Below are positions 29,074-38,956 of a stretch of 64,000 bases of DNA, piece by piece (within the stretch, counting starts at the first letter, position 1; every line of letters starts with the position of its first letter). This stretch comes from Roseobacter cerasinus (lineage in GTDB: Bacteria; Pseudomonadota; Alphaproteobacteria; Rhodobacterales; Rhodobacteraceae): the NCBI RefSeq assembly GCF_009811755.1, contig NZ_BLIV01000006.1:1-64000 (forward strand), read 5' to 3'. Under the pieces are notes generated by a model. It was not told the origin of the DNA, did no database searches, and saw only the letters and a program-made list of their open reading frames with translations. The position numbers and the translations under genes are program-made.

Positions 29074-29206
29074 CCGAACGTCACGTCACTTTGGCAGGTG
29101 TCATTGCGGAAGCCCAGAGGCACGTGGCGTCACATCACCAAGCTGCCCGACCAGGCCGCGCGTGGCATGCGAAAATCCGCCCATCTGGGCCGCTTGGGAG
29201 AGGATT

Positions 29207-29581
29207 TCAGCTCTTGCTGATCTCGCCGGCGACAGAATCACGTAGATCCTGCAGCTCTTGCATGGCCTCGTCGAGCTGTTGCCGCTGGTCGGCCAGTTCT
29301 TTCAACTGCCCATCCGCGAGATTGACCCAGGCCTCCATTTGCGCCGAGGTGCCTTCGTTTTCATAGATCAGCAGCCATTGCCGGATGTCCTCCAGCTGAA
29401 AGCCGAACTTGCGTCCGCGCAGGATCAGCTTCATCCGCGCCCGTTCCCGCGGCCCGTAAAACCGCGCGCGCCCCTCCCGGTCGGGCTGCAGCAATTCGAT
29501 GTACTCATAGTACCGGAGCGTGCGCGGTGTTACGTCGAACTCGGCGCACATCTCTTTGAACGTCAGGCGCTGGTCTGCCAT
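29207..29581 (-). CDS. MerR family regulator, second paralogue
   Basis: A 124-residue protein closely similar to the neighbouring MerR gene: [21 protein letters not shown] in the DNA-binding region, KLILRGRKFGFQLEDIRQWL in the second helical part and a C-terminal coiled coil (LADQRQQLDEAMQELQDL). No metal-binding cysteines. Start at 29581; the longer frame upstream has no HTH sequence. Tandem duplication followed by divergence is the simplest origin. It is divergent from the thioesterase pair. Confidence 0.85.
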   Translation of the reverse strand: MADQRLTFKEMCAEFDVTPRTLRYYEYIELLQPDREGRARFYGPRERARMKLILRGRKFGFQLEDIRQWLLIYENEGTSAQMEAWVNLADGQLKELADQRQQLDEAMQELQDLRDSVAGEISKS

Positions 29582-29712
29582 GCGATGTCTCTCCCTGACC
29601 TCCAAGCTAGGCCGCAGGTATCGCGAGTGCAACCGCAGGTCTTGCCCTTGGCGACAGGATGCGTTGATAAAGGGGCAGTGCAGTTCGGGCCGTGCCCGAT
29701 GGAGACGCTCCC

Positions 29713-30135
29713 ATGGCCACAAAAACCGATATCGCCCGGCAGTTTATCGAAGCCATTCCGCACAGCAAGGCGCTGGGCATGCGCCTGACGGACATGGGTG
29801 AGGGCGAAGCGATGATCGAGATGCCCTACGATGAAAAACTGGTGGGCGATCCCGAGACGGGCGTGATTCACGGCGGGGCTGTCTCGGCGCTGATGGACAC
29901 CTGCTGTGGTGCCGCAGTCATGAGCCATCCGGGCAATCCGGGCGGCACGGCAACCATCGATTTGCGCATTGACTACATGCGGGCCGCAACCCCGGGGCAG
30001 GCCATCACGGCGCGCGCGACCTGCTACCACGTAACCCGCACCGTGGCCTTCGTGCGCGCCACAGCCACGGATGAAGATGCCGAGAACCCGGTGGCCGCCG
30101 CCACCGGCGCCTTTACGGTGGAGGGCACCCGATGA
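29713..30135 (+). CDS. PaaI-type hotdog thioesterase
   Basis: A 140-residue single-hotdog acyl-CoA thioesterase. The family motif IHGGAVSALMDTCCG places the helix-start HGG at about residues 56-58, and DLRIDYMRAATPGQ follows. Such enzymes release free acids from CoA, often as a clean-up step. ATG 29713 follows GATGGAGACG. It overlaps the next thioesterase gene by ATGA. Confidence 0.85.
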   Translation: MATKTDIARQFIEAIPHSKALGMRLTDMGEGEAMIEMPYDEKLVGDPETGVIHGGAVSALMDTCCGAAVMSHPGNPGGTATIDLRIDYMRAATPGQAITARATCYHVTRTVAFVRATATDEDAENPVAAATGAFTVEGTR

Positions 30136-30647
30136 AGGCGCCACGGCGCAAGCCGGAGCCGGTGCAGGTGATAAAGCAGCGCCGCGATGCCACCTTGCGC
30201 GCACTGGTCGAAGGGGTGCCCTATATCCAGTATCTCGGTATGCAATTCGAGCGCAAAGGCGACGAGCTGACGGGTGTTCTGCCATTCGATCAAAAGCTGA
30301 TCGGCAACCCGATGCTCCCTGCGATCCACGGTGGGGTCACAGCGGCTTTCCTAGAGGTCACCGCGATCATCACGCTGAGCTGGACATACCTCTGGGAAGA
30401 TGTCGAGTCGGGCGCCATCGACACCGCCACGCTGGAGGCGGGCGGGCTGCCGCGCTTGCCGAAAACAATCGATATTTCAACGGATTATCTGCGCTCCGGC
30501 CTGCCGCGGGATGCATATGCGCGGGCCCGGATCAACCGCTCAGGCCGGCGCTATGCGTCGGTGCATGTGGAGGCCTGGCAAGACAATCGCACCCGCCTTT
30601 TTGCGCAGGCCACCGGACATTTCCTGATGCCGCAACGCCGTGACTGA
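30132..30647 (+). CDS. Second hotdog-fold thioesterase, 171 residues
   Basis: A diverged PaaI-type protein: IHGGVTAAFLEVTAIITLSW corresponds to the hotdog helix, and TIDISTDYLRSGLPRD to the following strand. It carries about 20 basic N-terminal residues (MKAPRRKPEPVQVIKQRRD) not present in its neighbour and an insertion after the helix. The two genes overlap by 4 bases, so a heteromeric pair is possible. It overlaps the MATE gene by 8 bases. Confidence 0.8.
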   Translation: MKAPRRKPEPVQVIKQRRDATLRALVEGVPYIQYLGMQFERKGDELTGVLPFDQKLIGNPMLPAIHGGVTAAFLEVTAIITLSWTYLWEDVESGAIDTATLEAGGLPRLPKTIDISTDYLRSGLPRDAYARARINRSGRRYASVHVEAWQDNRTRLFAQATGHFLMPQRRD

Positions 30648-31974
30648 CACCACATCTGACGCGCAGGCAGCTGTCAGCCACCGCCGCGTCCTGAAAATCG
30701 CCCTGCCCATCGTGCTGTCCAATGCGACGGTGCCAATCCTTGGCGCCGTGGATGTGGGCGTCGTGGGGCAACTGGGCGCGGCGGCCCCCATTGGGGCGGT
30801 GGGCCTTGGCGCCGTTATCCTGAGCACGGTCTACTGGATCTTCGGGTTTCTGCGCATGGGGACGGTGGGCCTTGTTGGCCAGGCGGCGGGGGCGGGAGAT
30901 GACGCAGAGGTGTCGGCGTGGTTGACGCGTGCGCTGCTGGTGGCGCTGGCGGGCGGGCTCACGCTCATCGTGCTGCAACCGCTGATCTTCTGGGGTGCAC
31001 TGACGCTCGCAGACGCCAGCGACGAGGTCACGGGACTTGCGCGGTCGTATCTCACCATCCGCATCTGGACGGCGCCTGCGGCCATCGCCGTATATGCGCT
31101 GACCGGTTGGCTGGTCGCGATGGAGCGGACGGGCGGTGTCTTCTGGGTGCAACTGGTGATGAATGGCACCAACATCCTGCTTGATCTGCTGTTTGTGTTG
31201 GTTCTGGATTGGGGTGTACCCGGTGTTGCGGTCGCGACGGTCATCGCGGAACTGACGGGGGCGGCGCTGGGGCTCTGGTTCTGCCGGGCGGCGTTTGCCA
31301 ACCTGGCGTGGCGAGAGTGGCCGCGGATTTTCGAACGCTCCAAACTTGTCCGCATGGCGCTTCTCAACACCGACATTTTGCTGCGCTCGGCCATGTTGAT
31401 GATCATCTTTTCCTCGCTCGGGTTCATCGGGGCGCGCCTGGGTGATGTGACGCTGGCTGCCAACCAGGTGCTGATCCAGTTCATGTATATTACCGCCTAT
31501 GCGATGGATGGCTTCGCCTTTGCGGCCGAGACGCTGATCGCGCGGGCCTTTGGGCGGGGCGACCGTGCCTATGTGCGCCGCGCCGCTCTGGTCACCTCGG
31601 TGTGGGGGCTGCTCATCTGCGTGTTCATGGCCACCGCCTTCGGATTCGTGGGGGGATGGGGCATTGATCTGATGGCCAAAAACGCCGATGTGCAGCAGAC
31701 TGCGCGGCAGTTTCTGCCTTATATGGTGGTGGCGCCCTTGCTCGGATGTGCCGCCTGGATGTTTGACGGTATCTTCATTGGTGCCACACGCAGCAAGGAC
31801 ATGCGCAATATGATGGCGCTGAGTTTTCTGATCTATTGGCTGGCGCTTGCGGTGCTTTTGCCCACCCTTGGCAATCACGGGCTCTGGCTCGCGCTGCTGA
31901 TCTCTTTCATTGCGCGGGGCGTAACCCTGGGCCTGCGCTATCCAGCACTGGAGGCGGCGGCAGGGAAGGCCTAG
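30640..31974 (+). CDS. MATE family efflux transporter
   Basis: A 444-residue polytopic inner-membrane protein with twelve predicted hydrophobic segments. The MATE repeat pattern is visible: [20 protein letters not shown] at the N-terminus, [10 protein letters not shown], and in the second half [17 protein letters not shown]. It is an ion-driven exporter of the DinF-like branch; substrate unknown. It starts with GTG inside the end of the thioesterase gene. Its stop shares the CTAG tetramer with the convergent pyrD stop. Confidence 0.85.
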   Translation: MTDTTSDAQAAVSHRRVLKIALPIVLSNATVPILGAVDVGVVGQLGAAAPIGAVGLGAVILSTVYWIFGFLRMGTVGLVGQAAGAGDDAEVSAWLTRALLVALAGGLTLIVLQPLIFWGALTLADASDEVTGLARSYLTIRIWTAPAAIAVYALTGWLVAMERTGGVFWVQLVMNGTNILLDLLFVLVLDWGVPGVAVATVIAELTGAALGLWFCRAAFANLAWREWPRIFERSKLVRMALLNTDILLRSAMLMIIFSSLGFIGARLGDVTLAANQVLIQFMYITAYAMDGFAFAAETLIARAFGRGDRAYVRRAALVTSVWGLLICVFMATAFGFVGGWGIDLMAKNADVQQTARQFLPYMVVAPLLGCAAWMFDGIFIGATRSKDMRNMMALSFLIYWLALAVLLPTLGNHGLWLALLISFIARGVTLGLRYPALEAAAGKA

Positions 31975-33014
31975 AGCCAGTCGGCGCGGGCTGTGCCAAC
32001 GGCCTCCGCTACGCTGGAAAACCCGTCGCGTGCAAGCAGCGCGTCGAGGCCCTTGACGATGTCTGTGACCAGCGACAGCCCGCCAAAGACAAGCGCGGTG
32101 TAGAGCTGCACCGCCGAGGCGCCCGCGCGGATCTTGGCATAGGCTTGCTCGGCTGAGCCGACGCCGCCCACGCCGATCAGAGGGATGTCTGTCTGCGCAG
32201 AGAGCTGCGCCAATACCCGTGTTGACCGTTCGAACAGGGGTTGACCTGACAAGCCACCGGCTTCCGCTGCATGGCGGCTTTTCAGATTGTCTCGGGCAAG
32301 CGTTGTATTGGTGGCGATGATCGCATCGACCTGCGCGTCGCGCGCGACCGTGGCGATATCAGCAATCTCGGCCTCTGTCAGATCCGGCGCGATCTTCAAG
32401 AAGACAGGGGTTTTGTCCCGCACCTGCATCACCCCATCGAGCAGGGCCGCGAGCGCTGCTGGGCCTTGCAGGTCGCGCAGCTTTTCAGTGTTGGGAGAAG
32501 ACACGTTGACGGTTGCGAAATCGACCTCTTTGCAAAGGTGCACCATGACCTTTGCAAAGTCCGCAGCGCGGTCGGGGCTGGTCTTGTTGGCGCCGAGGTT
32601 CAGGCCAAGTGGGATGGATGCGGTTGCCGCCGCAAGCCGGGTGCCGATCACCTCCATCCCGTCGTTGTTGAAGCCAAATCGGTTGACGGCCGCCGCATCT
32701 TCGCTGAGCCGAAAGAGGCGGGGCCTGGGGTTGCCCGGCTGCGGCAGTGGCGTGGCGGCTCCGACTTCCACAAAGCCAAAGCCTGCGCGGGCCAGTGGGG
32801 CGATGGCGTCCGCATTTTTGTCAAACCCGGCGGCGAGTCCAATCGGGTTGGGCATGGTGAGCCCGGCCAGGCTCGTCTTCAGACGGTCGGAGGTGACGGG
32901 TCCGGGCGCGGGGGCCAGACCGCTGCGCAGGGCCCTCAGGGCAAGACCATGGGCCGCTTCCGGATCCATGCGGCGCAGAATGGAAAGCCCGAGCCGCTCG
33001 AGCGGTCGGCTCAT
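31971..33014 (-). CDS. pyrD: Dihydroorotate dehydrogenase (quinone), class 2
   Basis: A 347-residue membrane-associated flavoprotein oxidising dihydroorotate to orotate in pyrimidine synthesis. The class 2 N-terminal helix region ([13 protein letters not shown]), [23 protein letters not shown], the [15 protein letters not shown] segment with its catalytic Ser, and [10 protein letters not shown] are present. The start at 33014 overlaps the stop of the preceding DUF952 gene by 4 bases. Confidence 0.93.
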   Translation of the reverse strand: MSRPLERLGLSILRRMDPEAAHGLALRALRSGLAPAPGPVTSDRLKTSLAGLTMPNPIGLAAGFDKNADAIAPLARAGFGFVEVGAATPLPQPGNPRPRLFRLSEDAAAVNRFGFNNDGMEVIGTRLAAATASIPLGLNLGANKTSPDRAADFAKVMVHLCKEVDFATVNVSSPNTEKLRDLQGPAALAALLDGVMQVRDKTPVFLKIAPDLTEAEIADIATVARDAQVDAIIATNTTLARDNLKSRHAAEAGGLSGQPLFERSTRVLAQLSAQTDIPLIGVGGVGSAEQAYAKIRAGASAVQLYTALVFGGLSLVTDIVKGLDALLARDGFSSVAEAVGTARADWL

Positions 33015-33361
33015 GCGCTGGCCTCGTCCAGCCCGGCGGGAAACTGGTGCATGCCGTCTTGCAGCGGCAGGGGTTGCGCCCAGACCACATCCTCCTGGCG
33101 CAGCACCCGGTAGAGATGAGGGAACAGCTGGTCTCCGCGCGAGACCTCCCACTTCAGATCATCGCCGAGCCGGTCTGTGTCAACGGCGAGGAGCATGAGG
33201 TCGTCTTCGCCAGCGAAATGCTTGGCGGCCGTCTCTGCCGCCTGATCTGCGGTGGAGAAATGCACATAGCCGTCTGCCACGTCGATGGGCGCGCCAGCGG
33301 TTTTGCCATCGGCCCGCAGTGTGGCCCATTCTTCGGCCCGGAAAATCTTGAAGATCAACAT
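33011..33361 (-). CDS. DUF952 family protein
   Basis: A 116-residue protein of a small conserved family: [17 protein letters not shown] at the start, [20 protein letters not shown] in the middle and a [18 protein letters not shown] segment. The function is unknown; the fold is related to ADP-ribosyl-binding or transferase-like beta structures in some annotations, which I cannot verify. ATG 33361 is preferred to an upstream frame which runs through the repeat at 33.4 kb. Overlaps pyrD by ATGA. Confidence 0.82.
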   Translation of the reverse strand: MLIFKIFRAEEWATLRADGKTAGAPIDVADGYVHFSTADQAAETAAKHFAGEDDLMLLAVDTDRLGDDLKWEVSRGDQLFPHLYRVLRQEDVVWAQPLPLQDGMHQFPAGLDEASA

Positions 33362-33401
33362 GAGGGGGTGATGCCCGCTGTGGTGTGTGGCGTCAAGCGG
33401 G

Positions 33402-33429
33402 GGTGGCCTGAAAGCCCACCCCACCTGCC
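33402..33429 (+). repeat. REP-like repeat family A, copy 5
   Basis: GGTGGCCTGAAAGCCCACCC followed by CACCTGCC; identical to one arm of the doublets at 19.6 and 39.6 kb. It lies in the leader of the DUF952-pyrD pair. Confidence 0.75.
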
Positions 33430-33532
33430 TGCTGCGCTGTCGCACATTTGAGCGCCGGTGCGCGTTGACGCATGGTCTGGTCTCCGTCAGCGCAAGCAGC
33501 CTTTGACACTCCGTCTGAGCAGCGTCACGATG

Positions 33533-33547
33533 CTGTCATAAACTCAT
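33533..33547 (+). promoter_or_regulatory. Weak PHO-box-like sequence
   Basis: CTGTCATAAACTCAT, in the leader of the 5'-nucleotidase gene about 15-28 bases before ATG. CTGTCAT is a PhoB half-site, but the second half is poor. Tentative. Confidence 0.25.
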
Positions 33548-33560
33548 AAGGGGAGACATC

Positions 33561-35120
33561 ATGAACCGATTCCTCACTGCCACAGCCGTGCTTGCTTTGA
33601 GCGCCGGCATGGCCTCTGCGGATTATACGCTGCACATCCTGCACACCAACGACATGCACAGCCGCATCGAGTCGATCAACAAATACGATTCGACCTGCAA
33701 CGCTGAGGGTGAAGCCGAAGGCACATGTTTTGGAGGTGTGGCCCGGGTAAAGACCGCTGTCGATCAGAAACGCGCCGAGCTGGAAGGCCAGAATGTGCTG
33801 CTGCTCGACGCTGGTGACCCGTTCCAGGGCTCGCTGTTCTATTCGACCTACAAGGGCGCGGCGGAGGCCGAGTTCATGCAGGCGATCGGCTATGACGCCA
33901 TGGCCGTGGGCAACCACGAATTCGACGACGGGCCGCAGGGGCTCGCGGATTTCATCGAAAAGGTGAGCTTCCCGGTGGTCTCGGGCAATCTCGACCTCTC
34001 GGGTGAGGCGCTGCTCGACGGCAAGGTCGAGAACCACGTCGTGCTGGATGTCGGCGGTCAGAAAATCGGCATTGTCTCGGCGCTGGCCACCGATACAGTC
34101 GAGACCTCCAGCCCCGGTGAGGGCGTGGTCTTTCAGGATGAGATCGAAGCCTTGAAGGCTGACGTTGCCACTCTTGAGGCGGAAGGCGTCGACATCATCA
34201 TTGCGCTCAACCACGTGGGCCTGAACAAGGACCTCGACATTGCAGCGAACGTGCCGGGGATTGATGTGGTCATTGGCGGGCACAGCCACACGCTGATGAG
34301 CAATGACGACGACGGTACCCCGGCCTATCCCGAGATGGTCGAGGGCACCCCCGTCGCACAGGCCTATGCCTATACCAAGTACCTCGGGCATCTGACCGTG
34401 ACCTTCGACGACGCTGGCGCTGTGACCGCGGCGTCGGGCGATCCTATGGTGCTGGATGCGTCTGTGGTGCCTGATGAGGCAATTGCCGCTCGTATTGCAG
34501 AGATGGGCGCGCCCATCGAGGAGTTGAAACAGCGGATTGTAGCCGAGACCGCCTCGGAGATCGTTGGTTCGCGCGACGTCTGCCGCGCGCAGGAATGCAC
34601 GATGGGCAACCTCATCGCCGATGCGATGCTCGACCGGGTGAAGGACCAGGGCGTGGAAATTGCAATCCAGAATGGTGGCGGAATTCGGGCCAGCATCGAC
34701 GCGGGTGAGGTGACAATGGGCGAAGTTCTGACCGTGCTGCCGTTCCAGAACACGCTGTCGACCTTTCAAGTCACGGGCGCCAGCATTGTCGATGCATTGG
34801 AAAACGGTGTGAGCCAGATCGAGGATGGCGCCGGGCGCTTCCCCCAGGTGGCGGGTATGAGCTATGCCTTTGACGTCAGCCAACCGGCGGGCAGCCGGGT
34901 CAGCGATGTGATGGTGAGTGGCGCGCCGATTGATCCGGAAAAGGTCTACTCCGTCGTGTCGAACAACTACGTCCGCAATGGCGGGGATGGGTATGCCATG
35001 TTCGAAGAAGCGCAGAATGCCTACGACTTCGGCCCTGACCTTGCGGATGTCACGGCGGAGTTCCTGGCCGCCAATGCGCCCTACACCCCGTACACAGATG
35101 GGCGCATCACCGCAAAGTAG
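33561..35120 (+). CDS. Periplasmic 5'-nucleotidase / metallophosphoesterase (UshA-like)
   Basis: A 519-residue exported enzyme with a signal peptide (1-20). The dimetal site motifs are HTNDMHSR from residue 28, DAGDPFQGS from about 83, GNHEFDDG from 117 and the distant GGHSHTLM near 238; the C-terminal nucleotide-binding domain (NGGGIRASIDAGEVTMGEV, NNYVRNGGDGY) is complete. It should hydrolyse nucleotides or UDP-sugars outside the membrane, releasing phosphate and nucleosides that the cdd-deoAB-upp set could use. ATG follows AAGGGGAGAC. A good terminator follows. Confidence 0.92.
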   Translation: MNRFLTATAVLALSAGMASADYTLHILHTNDMHSRIESINKYDSTCNAEGEAEGTCFGGVARVKTAVDQKRAELEGQNVLLLDAGDPFQGSLFYSTYKGAAEAEFMQAIGYDAMAVGNHEFDDGPQGLADFIEKVSFPVVSGNLDLSGEALLDGKVENHVVLDVGGQKIGIVSALATDTVETSSPGEGVVFQDEIEALKADVATLEAEGVDIIIALNHVGLNKDLDIAANVPGIDVVIGGHSHTLMSNDDDGTPAYPEMVEGTPVAQAYAYTKYLGHLTVTFDDAGAVTAASGDPMVLDASVVPDEAIAARIAEMGAPIEELKQRIVAETASEIVGSRDVCRAQECTMGNLIADAMLDRVKDQGVEIAIQNGGGIRASIDAGEVTMGEVLTVLPFQNTLSTFQVTGASIVDALENGVSQIEDGAGRFPQVAGMSYAFDVSQPAGSRVSDVMVSGAPIDPEKVYSVVSNNYVRNGGDGYAMFEEAQNAYDFGPDLADVTAEFLAANAPYTPYTDGRITAK

Positions 35121-35131
35121 TTGAAAACTTC

Positions 35132-35171
35132 AAAGGGGCGTGCGGGAAAGCCTAAACCGTGCGCCCCTTTT
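35132..35171 (+). terminator. Intrinsic terminator after the 5'-nucleotidase gene
   Basis: AAAGGGGCG and CGCCCCTTT form a perfect 9-bp outer stem, extended inward by about five more pairs, followed by TTTTGATT. Confidence 0.8.
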
Positions 35172-35355
35172 GATTGAGATGTGTAAAGTCAATGTCCGCC
35201 GGACGGGCACTGGCTTGTGCGCATCGGAGGTCTGGATCTCGACCGGAGTTGTTCAGGTCGTCATCTCCGTCCAAACAATAGCTGCTGTTATGCTGGTCTT
35301 CAGCACCTTAGATGGGGCGTAGGAATGCGTCGCCACGCAGCGGCTTTCAAAGCGC

Positions 35356-36246
35356 TTAGGTCGAGGATGCTTGGCCGGACAGCCACTCGCGAAAGGACAC
35401 CAGGGACGGCGGTTCCGGTCTGTCTGACGGCCAAACCAGATAGTAGCTGCCAATACTCTGTGATGTTTGTTCAGAGGCCAGCACAAGCGCTCCGCTAGCG
35501 AGATAGGGCTCTGCAAAGAACGTGGGCAGTAGCGCAATGCCCAACCCATGGATCGCTGCTTGTGCCATTGTTGCAAACTGGTCGAAGACCATGCCGGGCG
35601 GTGGCTCGACATCCTGTCCCAAGGCGCGCAGCCAGCGGGCCCAACCGCGCGGGCGCGTGTCCAGATGCAGCAGATCGTAGTTCAAGACATGGCTTGGGTC
35701 GCGCAAGGGCGTTGCGATCACCGAGGGCGCGCAGACTGGGACCACGATTTCAGGCAAGAGCGGCAGGTAGCGCACATGAGGCCAGTCTTCGCGGCCGAAA
35801 TGGATTGCGGCGTCGAAGGCACTGGTGCGGAAATCGAAAGGGGCCAGCTGGGTGGAGAGGTTCACGGTGACCTCTGGATGGCGCTGCGCAAACCCCTGCA
35901 AACGAGGCGCCAGCCAGTGCATCCCGAATGCGGGCAGGATGGCGAGATTGAGCGGCCCGACCCCGGCATCCGTCTGCGCCGAAACCGTCGCTTGCGACAG
36001 CCTGTGCAAGGTGTCACGCACCTCCCGCACGTAGGTCTGCCCTTTTGCTGTGAGCATCAGACCACGCCCCTCCCGGGCGAGCAGGGCGACACCAATCTGA
36101 TCTTCCAAGGCTTTCAACTGACGGCTGACGGCACTTTGGGTCAGTGACAGTTCCGCTGCCGCCTGTGTCGCGCTGCCGAGCCGCGCCACCGCCTCGAAGG
36201 CAAGCAGGGCGGAGATGGAGGGCAGCGAGCGGCGCGGCAGCGACAT
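35356..36246 (-). CDS. LysR family regulator (probable GcdR-type)
   Basis: A 296-residue LysR regulator: HTH in residues about 13-50 ([20 protein letters not shown] then [14 protein letters not shown]), followed by the effector-binding domain with [12 protein letters not shown] and [15 protein letters not shown]. It is divergent from gcdH, whose neighbours commonly include such a regulator (GcdR in other bacteria), so control of glutaryl-CoA dehydrogenase is inferred. The start at 36246 overlaps a palindrome that may be its own operator; an ATG five codons earlier is also possible. Confidence 0.85.
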   Translation of the reverse strand: MSLPRRSLPSISALLAFEAVARLGSATQAAAELSLTQSAVSRQLKALEDQIGVALLAREGRGLMLTAKGQTYVREVRDTLHRLSQATVSAQTDAGVGPLNLAILPAFGMHWLAPRLQGFAQRHPEVTVNLSTQLAPFDFRTSAFDAAIHFGREDWPHVRYLPLLPEIVVPVCAPSVIATPLRDPSHVLNYDLLHLDTRPRGWARWLRALGQDVEPPPGMVFDQFATMAQAAIHGLGIALLPTFFAEPYLASGALVLASEQTSQSIGSYYLVWPSDRPEPPSLVSFREWLSGQASST

Positions 36247-36262
36247 ATGATTTTTTCTCATA
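36246..36262. promoter_or_regulatory. LysR-type T-N11-A palindrome in the gcdH intergenic region
   Basis: TATGA, seven T-rich bases, TCATA; contains T-N11-A (36248-36260). It covers the start codon of the LysR gene and lies about 90 bases before gcdH, the usual arrangement for autoregulation and divergent activation. Confidence 0.45.
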
Positions 36263-36348
36263 AGTGGCAGAACAAAGCATCGTTAGTCTTTTGCCATGAT
36301 CTTTGCAATAATCCCGATGCAACCACATATGCCACAGGAGGAGAGACC

Positions 36349-37572
36349 ATGAACGTCGAGACGCCAATCCTGAAAGCCAAGGACGCCCCTGACCTGGGTG
36401 CCTTTGACTGGTCTGACCCTTTTCGGCTGAACGACCAGCTTGCCGAAGATGAGCGCATGATCCGCGACAGCGCCAAGGCCTACGCCCAGGAAAAGCTGCA
36501 GCCGCGCATCGTTGAGGCCTTTGAAAAAGAGACGGCGGAGCCGGAGATCTTCCACGAGATGGGAGAGATGGGCCTGCTTGGCGTGACCTGTCCGGAAGCC
36601 TATGGCGGCTTGGGTGGATCTTATGTGTCATATGGCGTTGTGGCGCGCGAGATTGAACGGGTCGACAGCGGTTACCGCTCGATGATGTCGGTGCAGTCCA
36701 GCCTCGTGATCTATCCGATCTATGCCTACGGCTCAGAGGTTCAACGACAGAAATACCTGCCAAAACTCTGCGCGGGGGAGTGGATCGGCTGTTTTGGCCT
36801 GACCGAACCGGATGCAGGGTCTGACCCGGCGGGCATGAAGACCCGGGCGGAGAAGACGGCAACCGGCTATAAGCTGACTGGCGCGAAAATGTGGATCTCC
36901 AATGCGCCGATTGCGGATGTCTTTGTGATCTGGGCGAAGTCGGATGCGCATGATGGCAAGATCCGGGGGTTCATTCTTGAGAAAGGTATGGCGGGGCTGT
37001 CGGCGCCGAAAGTGGGCAACAAGCTAAGCTTGCGCGCGTCGATCACCGGCGAAATTGTCATGGATGGTGTGGAGGTCAGTGAAGACGCGCTGCTGCCCAA
37101 CGTGCAGGGTTTGAAAGGACCGTTTGGCTGTCTCAACCGCGCGCGCTATGGCATCGGCTGGGGCACCATGGGGGCCGCTGAGTTCTGCTGGCACGCCGCG
37201 CGGCAATACGGGCTTGACCGCAAACAGTTTGGTAAACCGCTGGCGGCAACGCAGCTGTATCAGAAGAAACTGGCGGATATGCAGACCGAGATTGCGCTGG
37301 GGCTGCAGGCCTCGTTGCAGGTCGGGCGCCTGATAGATAAGGCCGAAGCGGCCCCCGAGATGATCTCGATCATCAAGCGCAACAACTGTGGCAAAGCGCT
37401 AGACATCGCGCGGATGGCTCGCGACATGCACGGGGGCAACGGCATTTCAGGCGAATTCCAGGTGATGCGCCACATGATGAACCTTGAGACGGTGAACACC
37501 TACGAGGGCACGCACGATGTGCATGCTTTGATCCTGGGGCGTGCGCAGACGGGTTTGCAGGCGTTTTTCTGA
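36349..37572 (+). CDS. gcdH: Glutaryl-CoA dehydrogenase
   Basis: A 407-residue decarboxylating acyl-CoA dehydrogenase converting glutaryl-CoA to crotonyl-CoA in lysine and tryptophan breakdown. Family features: [14 protein letters not shown] at the start, [39 protein letters not shown], the [17 protein letters not shown] segment and the catalytic glutamate in [20 protein letters not shown] 36349 has a near-perfect ACAGGAGGAG site. Crotonyl-CoA formed here can be processed by fadB/fadA. Confidence 0.95.
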   Translation: MNVETPILKAKDAPDLGAFDWSDPFRLNDQLAEDERMIRDSAKAYAQEKLQPRIVEAFEKETAEPEIFHEMGEMGLLGVTCPEAYGGLGGSYVSYGVVAREIERVDSGYRSMMSVQSSLVIYPIYAYGSEVQRQKYLPKLCAGEWIGCFGLTEPDAGSDPAGMKTRAEKTATGYKLTGAKMWISNAPIADVFVIWAKSDAHDGKIRGFILEKGMAGLSAPKVGNKLSLRASITGEIVMDGVEVSEDALLPNVQGLKGPFGCLNRARYGIGWGTMGAAEFCWHAARQYGLDRKQFGKPLAATQLYQKKLADMQTEIALGLQASLQVGRLIDKAEAAPEMISIIKRNNCGKALDIARMARDMHGGNGISGEFQVMRHMMNLETVNTYEGTHDVHALILGRAQTGLQAFF

Positions 37573-37654
37573 GCGAAGGCAGCCGAGATGCCGCGAGGGT
37601 GTTGACCTCATGGGTCCGGCGGATAGGGTCTGCCGGATCAGATCAGGAGTACAC

Positions 37655-38080
37655 ATGACCATCAGTCTCAGAAAAGCCCGCACCATCATTCGCAAGACCT
37701 TTGAGAAGGGCCGCGAGATGGAGTTGAAACCGCTCTCCATCGTCGTTTTGGATGCCGGCGGCAACGTACAGGCCTTTGAACGTGAGGATGGCGCAGCACC
37801 CGGGCGGTTCGAGATTGCCTTTGGCAAAGCCTATGGCACCGTGATGCTGGGCATTCCAGGGTCGGCACAGATGGCACGGGCCGAGAGCCAGGGCTACTTC
37901 ATGACCTGCGTGAATGGCGCTTATGGCGGCAATGTCATCCCCGTGCCGGGCGGCATCCTGATGCGCGATCGCAAGGGGGCAGTCGTTGGGGCCATTGGTG
38001 TCACGGGTGATACATCAGATAATGATGCCATCGCCGGTGTCGTTGGGGTCGAGGCTGCAGGGCTCGTTGCTGAAAGCTGA
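37655..38080 (+). CDS. GlcG/HbpS family heme-binding-like protein
   Basis: A 141-residue protein of the GlcG/HbpS (DUF336) family: SIVVLDAGGNVQAFEREDGA, AFGKAYGTVMLG, VPGGILMRDRKGAVVGAIGV and the C-terminal DNDAIAGVVGVEA are typical. Some members bind heme or sense redox state, others are of unknown role; no signal peptide is visible. It starts at 37655 after a CAGGAGT site, 82 bases downstream of gcdH, possibly cotranscribed. Confidence 0.83.
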   Translation: MTISLRKARTIIRKTFEKGREMELKPLSIVVLDAGGNVQAFEREDGAAPGRFEIAFGKAYGTVMLGIPGSAQMARAESQGYFMTCVNGAYGGNVIPVPGGILMRDRKGAVVGAIGVTGDTSDNDAIAGVVGVEAAGLVAES

Positions 38081-38179
38081 GGCATTTTGCAATTGTGCAC
38101 ATGTGGATGCGCGCTCATGGACTGTTAACCCGCCCCATGCGAAGCTATATCTTTATGAGTTGTAGCGAAGGGGGTCTTT

Positions 38180-38956
38180 ATGGCGCGGCCTGTCATTGGC
38201 ATCATCTGTAACCACTATCTCATCAATGATGAGTATCCGGTGCATGCAGGCGGAACGATGAATTCCGACGCGATATCAGCGGTTTCGGGCTGCATCCCCA
38301 TGATTGTTCCGTCTGATCCTGACTTTGTGACGGTCAATGATCTGATGGACGCCTGCGACGGCTTTCTGCTGACCGGGGGGCGGCCGAATGTGCACCCGGA
38401 GGAATATGGCGAGGATGCAACCGAAGCACACGGCGACTTTGATCGTGCGCGGGATGCGATTGCCCTGCCTCTGGTGCGCGCCTGCGTCGAGCGGGGGCAG
38501 CCATTCCTGGGCATTTGTCGCGGTTTTCAAGAGGTGAATGTGGCGATGGGCGGGTCGCTGCATCCGGAGATTCGCGATTTGCCGGGGCGCATGAACCACC
38601 GGATGCCCCCCGATGGCACGCTTGAAGAAAAGTTCGAGAATCGCCATACAGTGTCTTTCACCGATGGGGGCGTTTTCCATCGTTTGATGGGCGCGCAGGA
38701 GGTGGTGACCAATACGCTGCACGGGCAGGGTATCAAGCAGGCGGGCGCGCGGGTTGTGGTCGACGGCGTTGCGCCAGATGGCACGCCCGAAGCGATCTTC
38801 ATCAAAGATGCGCCAGGTTTCACCTTGGCAGTGCAGTGGCACCCGGAGTATCAGGCGGCGCAAGACCCGGTGTCTCGTCCGCTCTTCGCGGCCTTTGGAC
38901 GGGCGGCGCAGGCCTGGGCTGATGGTCGGCGGCTCACACCCGCACAGGTGGCTTAG
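38180..38956 (+). CDS. Gamma-glutamyl-gamma-aminobutyrate hydrolase family (peptidase C26)
   Basis: A 258-residue class I glutamine-amidotransferase-like hydrolase. The nucleophile elbow is GICRGFQEVNVAMGG with Cys113, and His221/Glu223 in QWHPE complete the triad. The family includes PuuD, which splits gamma-glutamyl-GABA in putrescine breakdown; no other puu gene is in the window, so the substrate is uncertain. It starts at 38180 and runs to within 4 bases of the stop of the convergent transposase-like gene. Confidence 0.82.
   Translation: MARPVIGIICNHYLINDEYPVHAGGTMNSDAISAVSGCIPMIVPSDPDFVTVNDLMDACDGFLLTGGRPNVHPEEYGEDATEAHGDFDRARDAIALPLVRACVERGQPFLGICRGFQEVNVAMGGSLHPEIRDLPGRMNHRMPPDGTLEEKFENRHTVSFTDGGVFHRLMGAQEVVTNTLHGQGIKQAGARVVVDGVAPDGTPEAIFIKDAPGFTLAVQWHPEYQAAQDPVSRPLFAAFGRAAQAWADGRRLTPAQVA

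Noticed and set aside
30532-31878. A 448-codon minus-strand frame opposite the MATE gene
   Set aside because: Extremely rich in His, Arg, Gln and Asp, no membrane or domain pattern; shadow of the transporter.
33525-34883. A 452-codon minus-strand frame opposite the 5'-nucleotidase gene
   Set aside because: No motif; the plus-strand enzyme has a signal peptide and all metal-site motifs.
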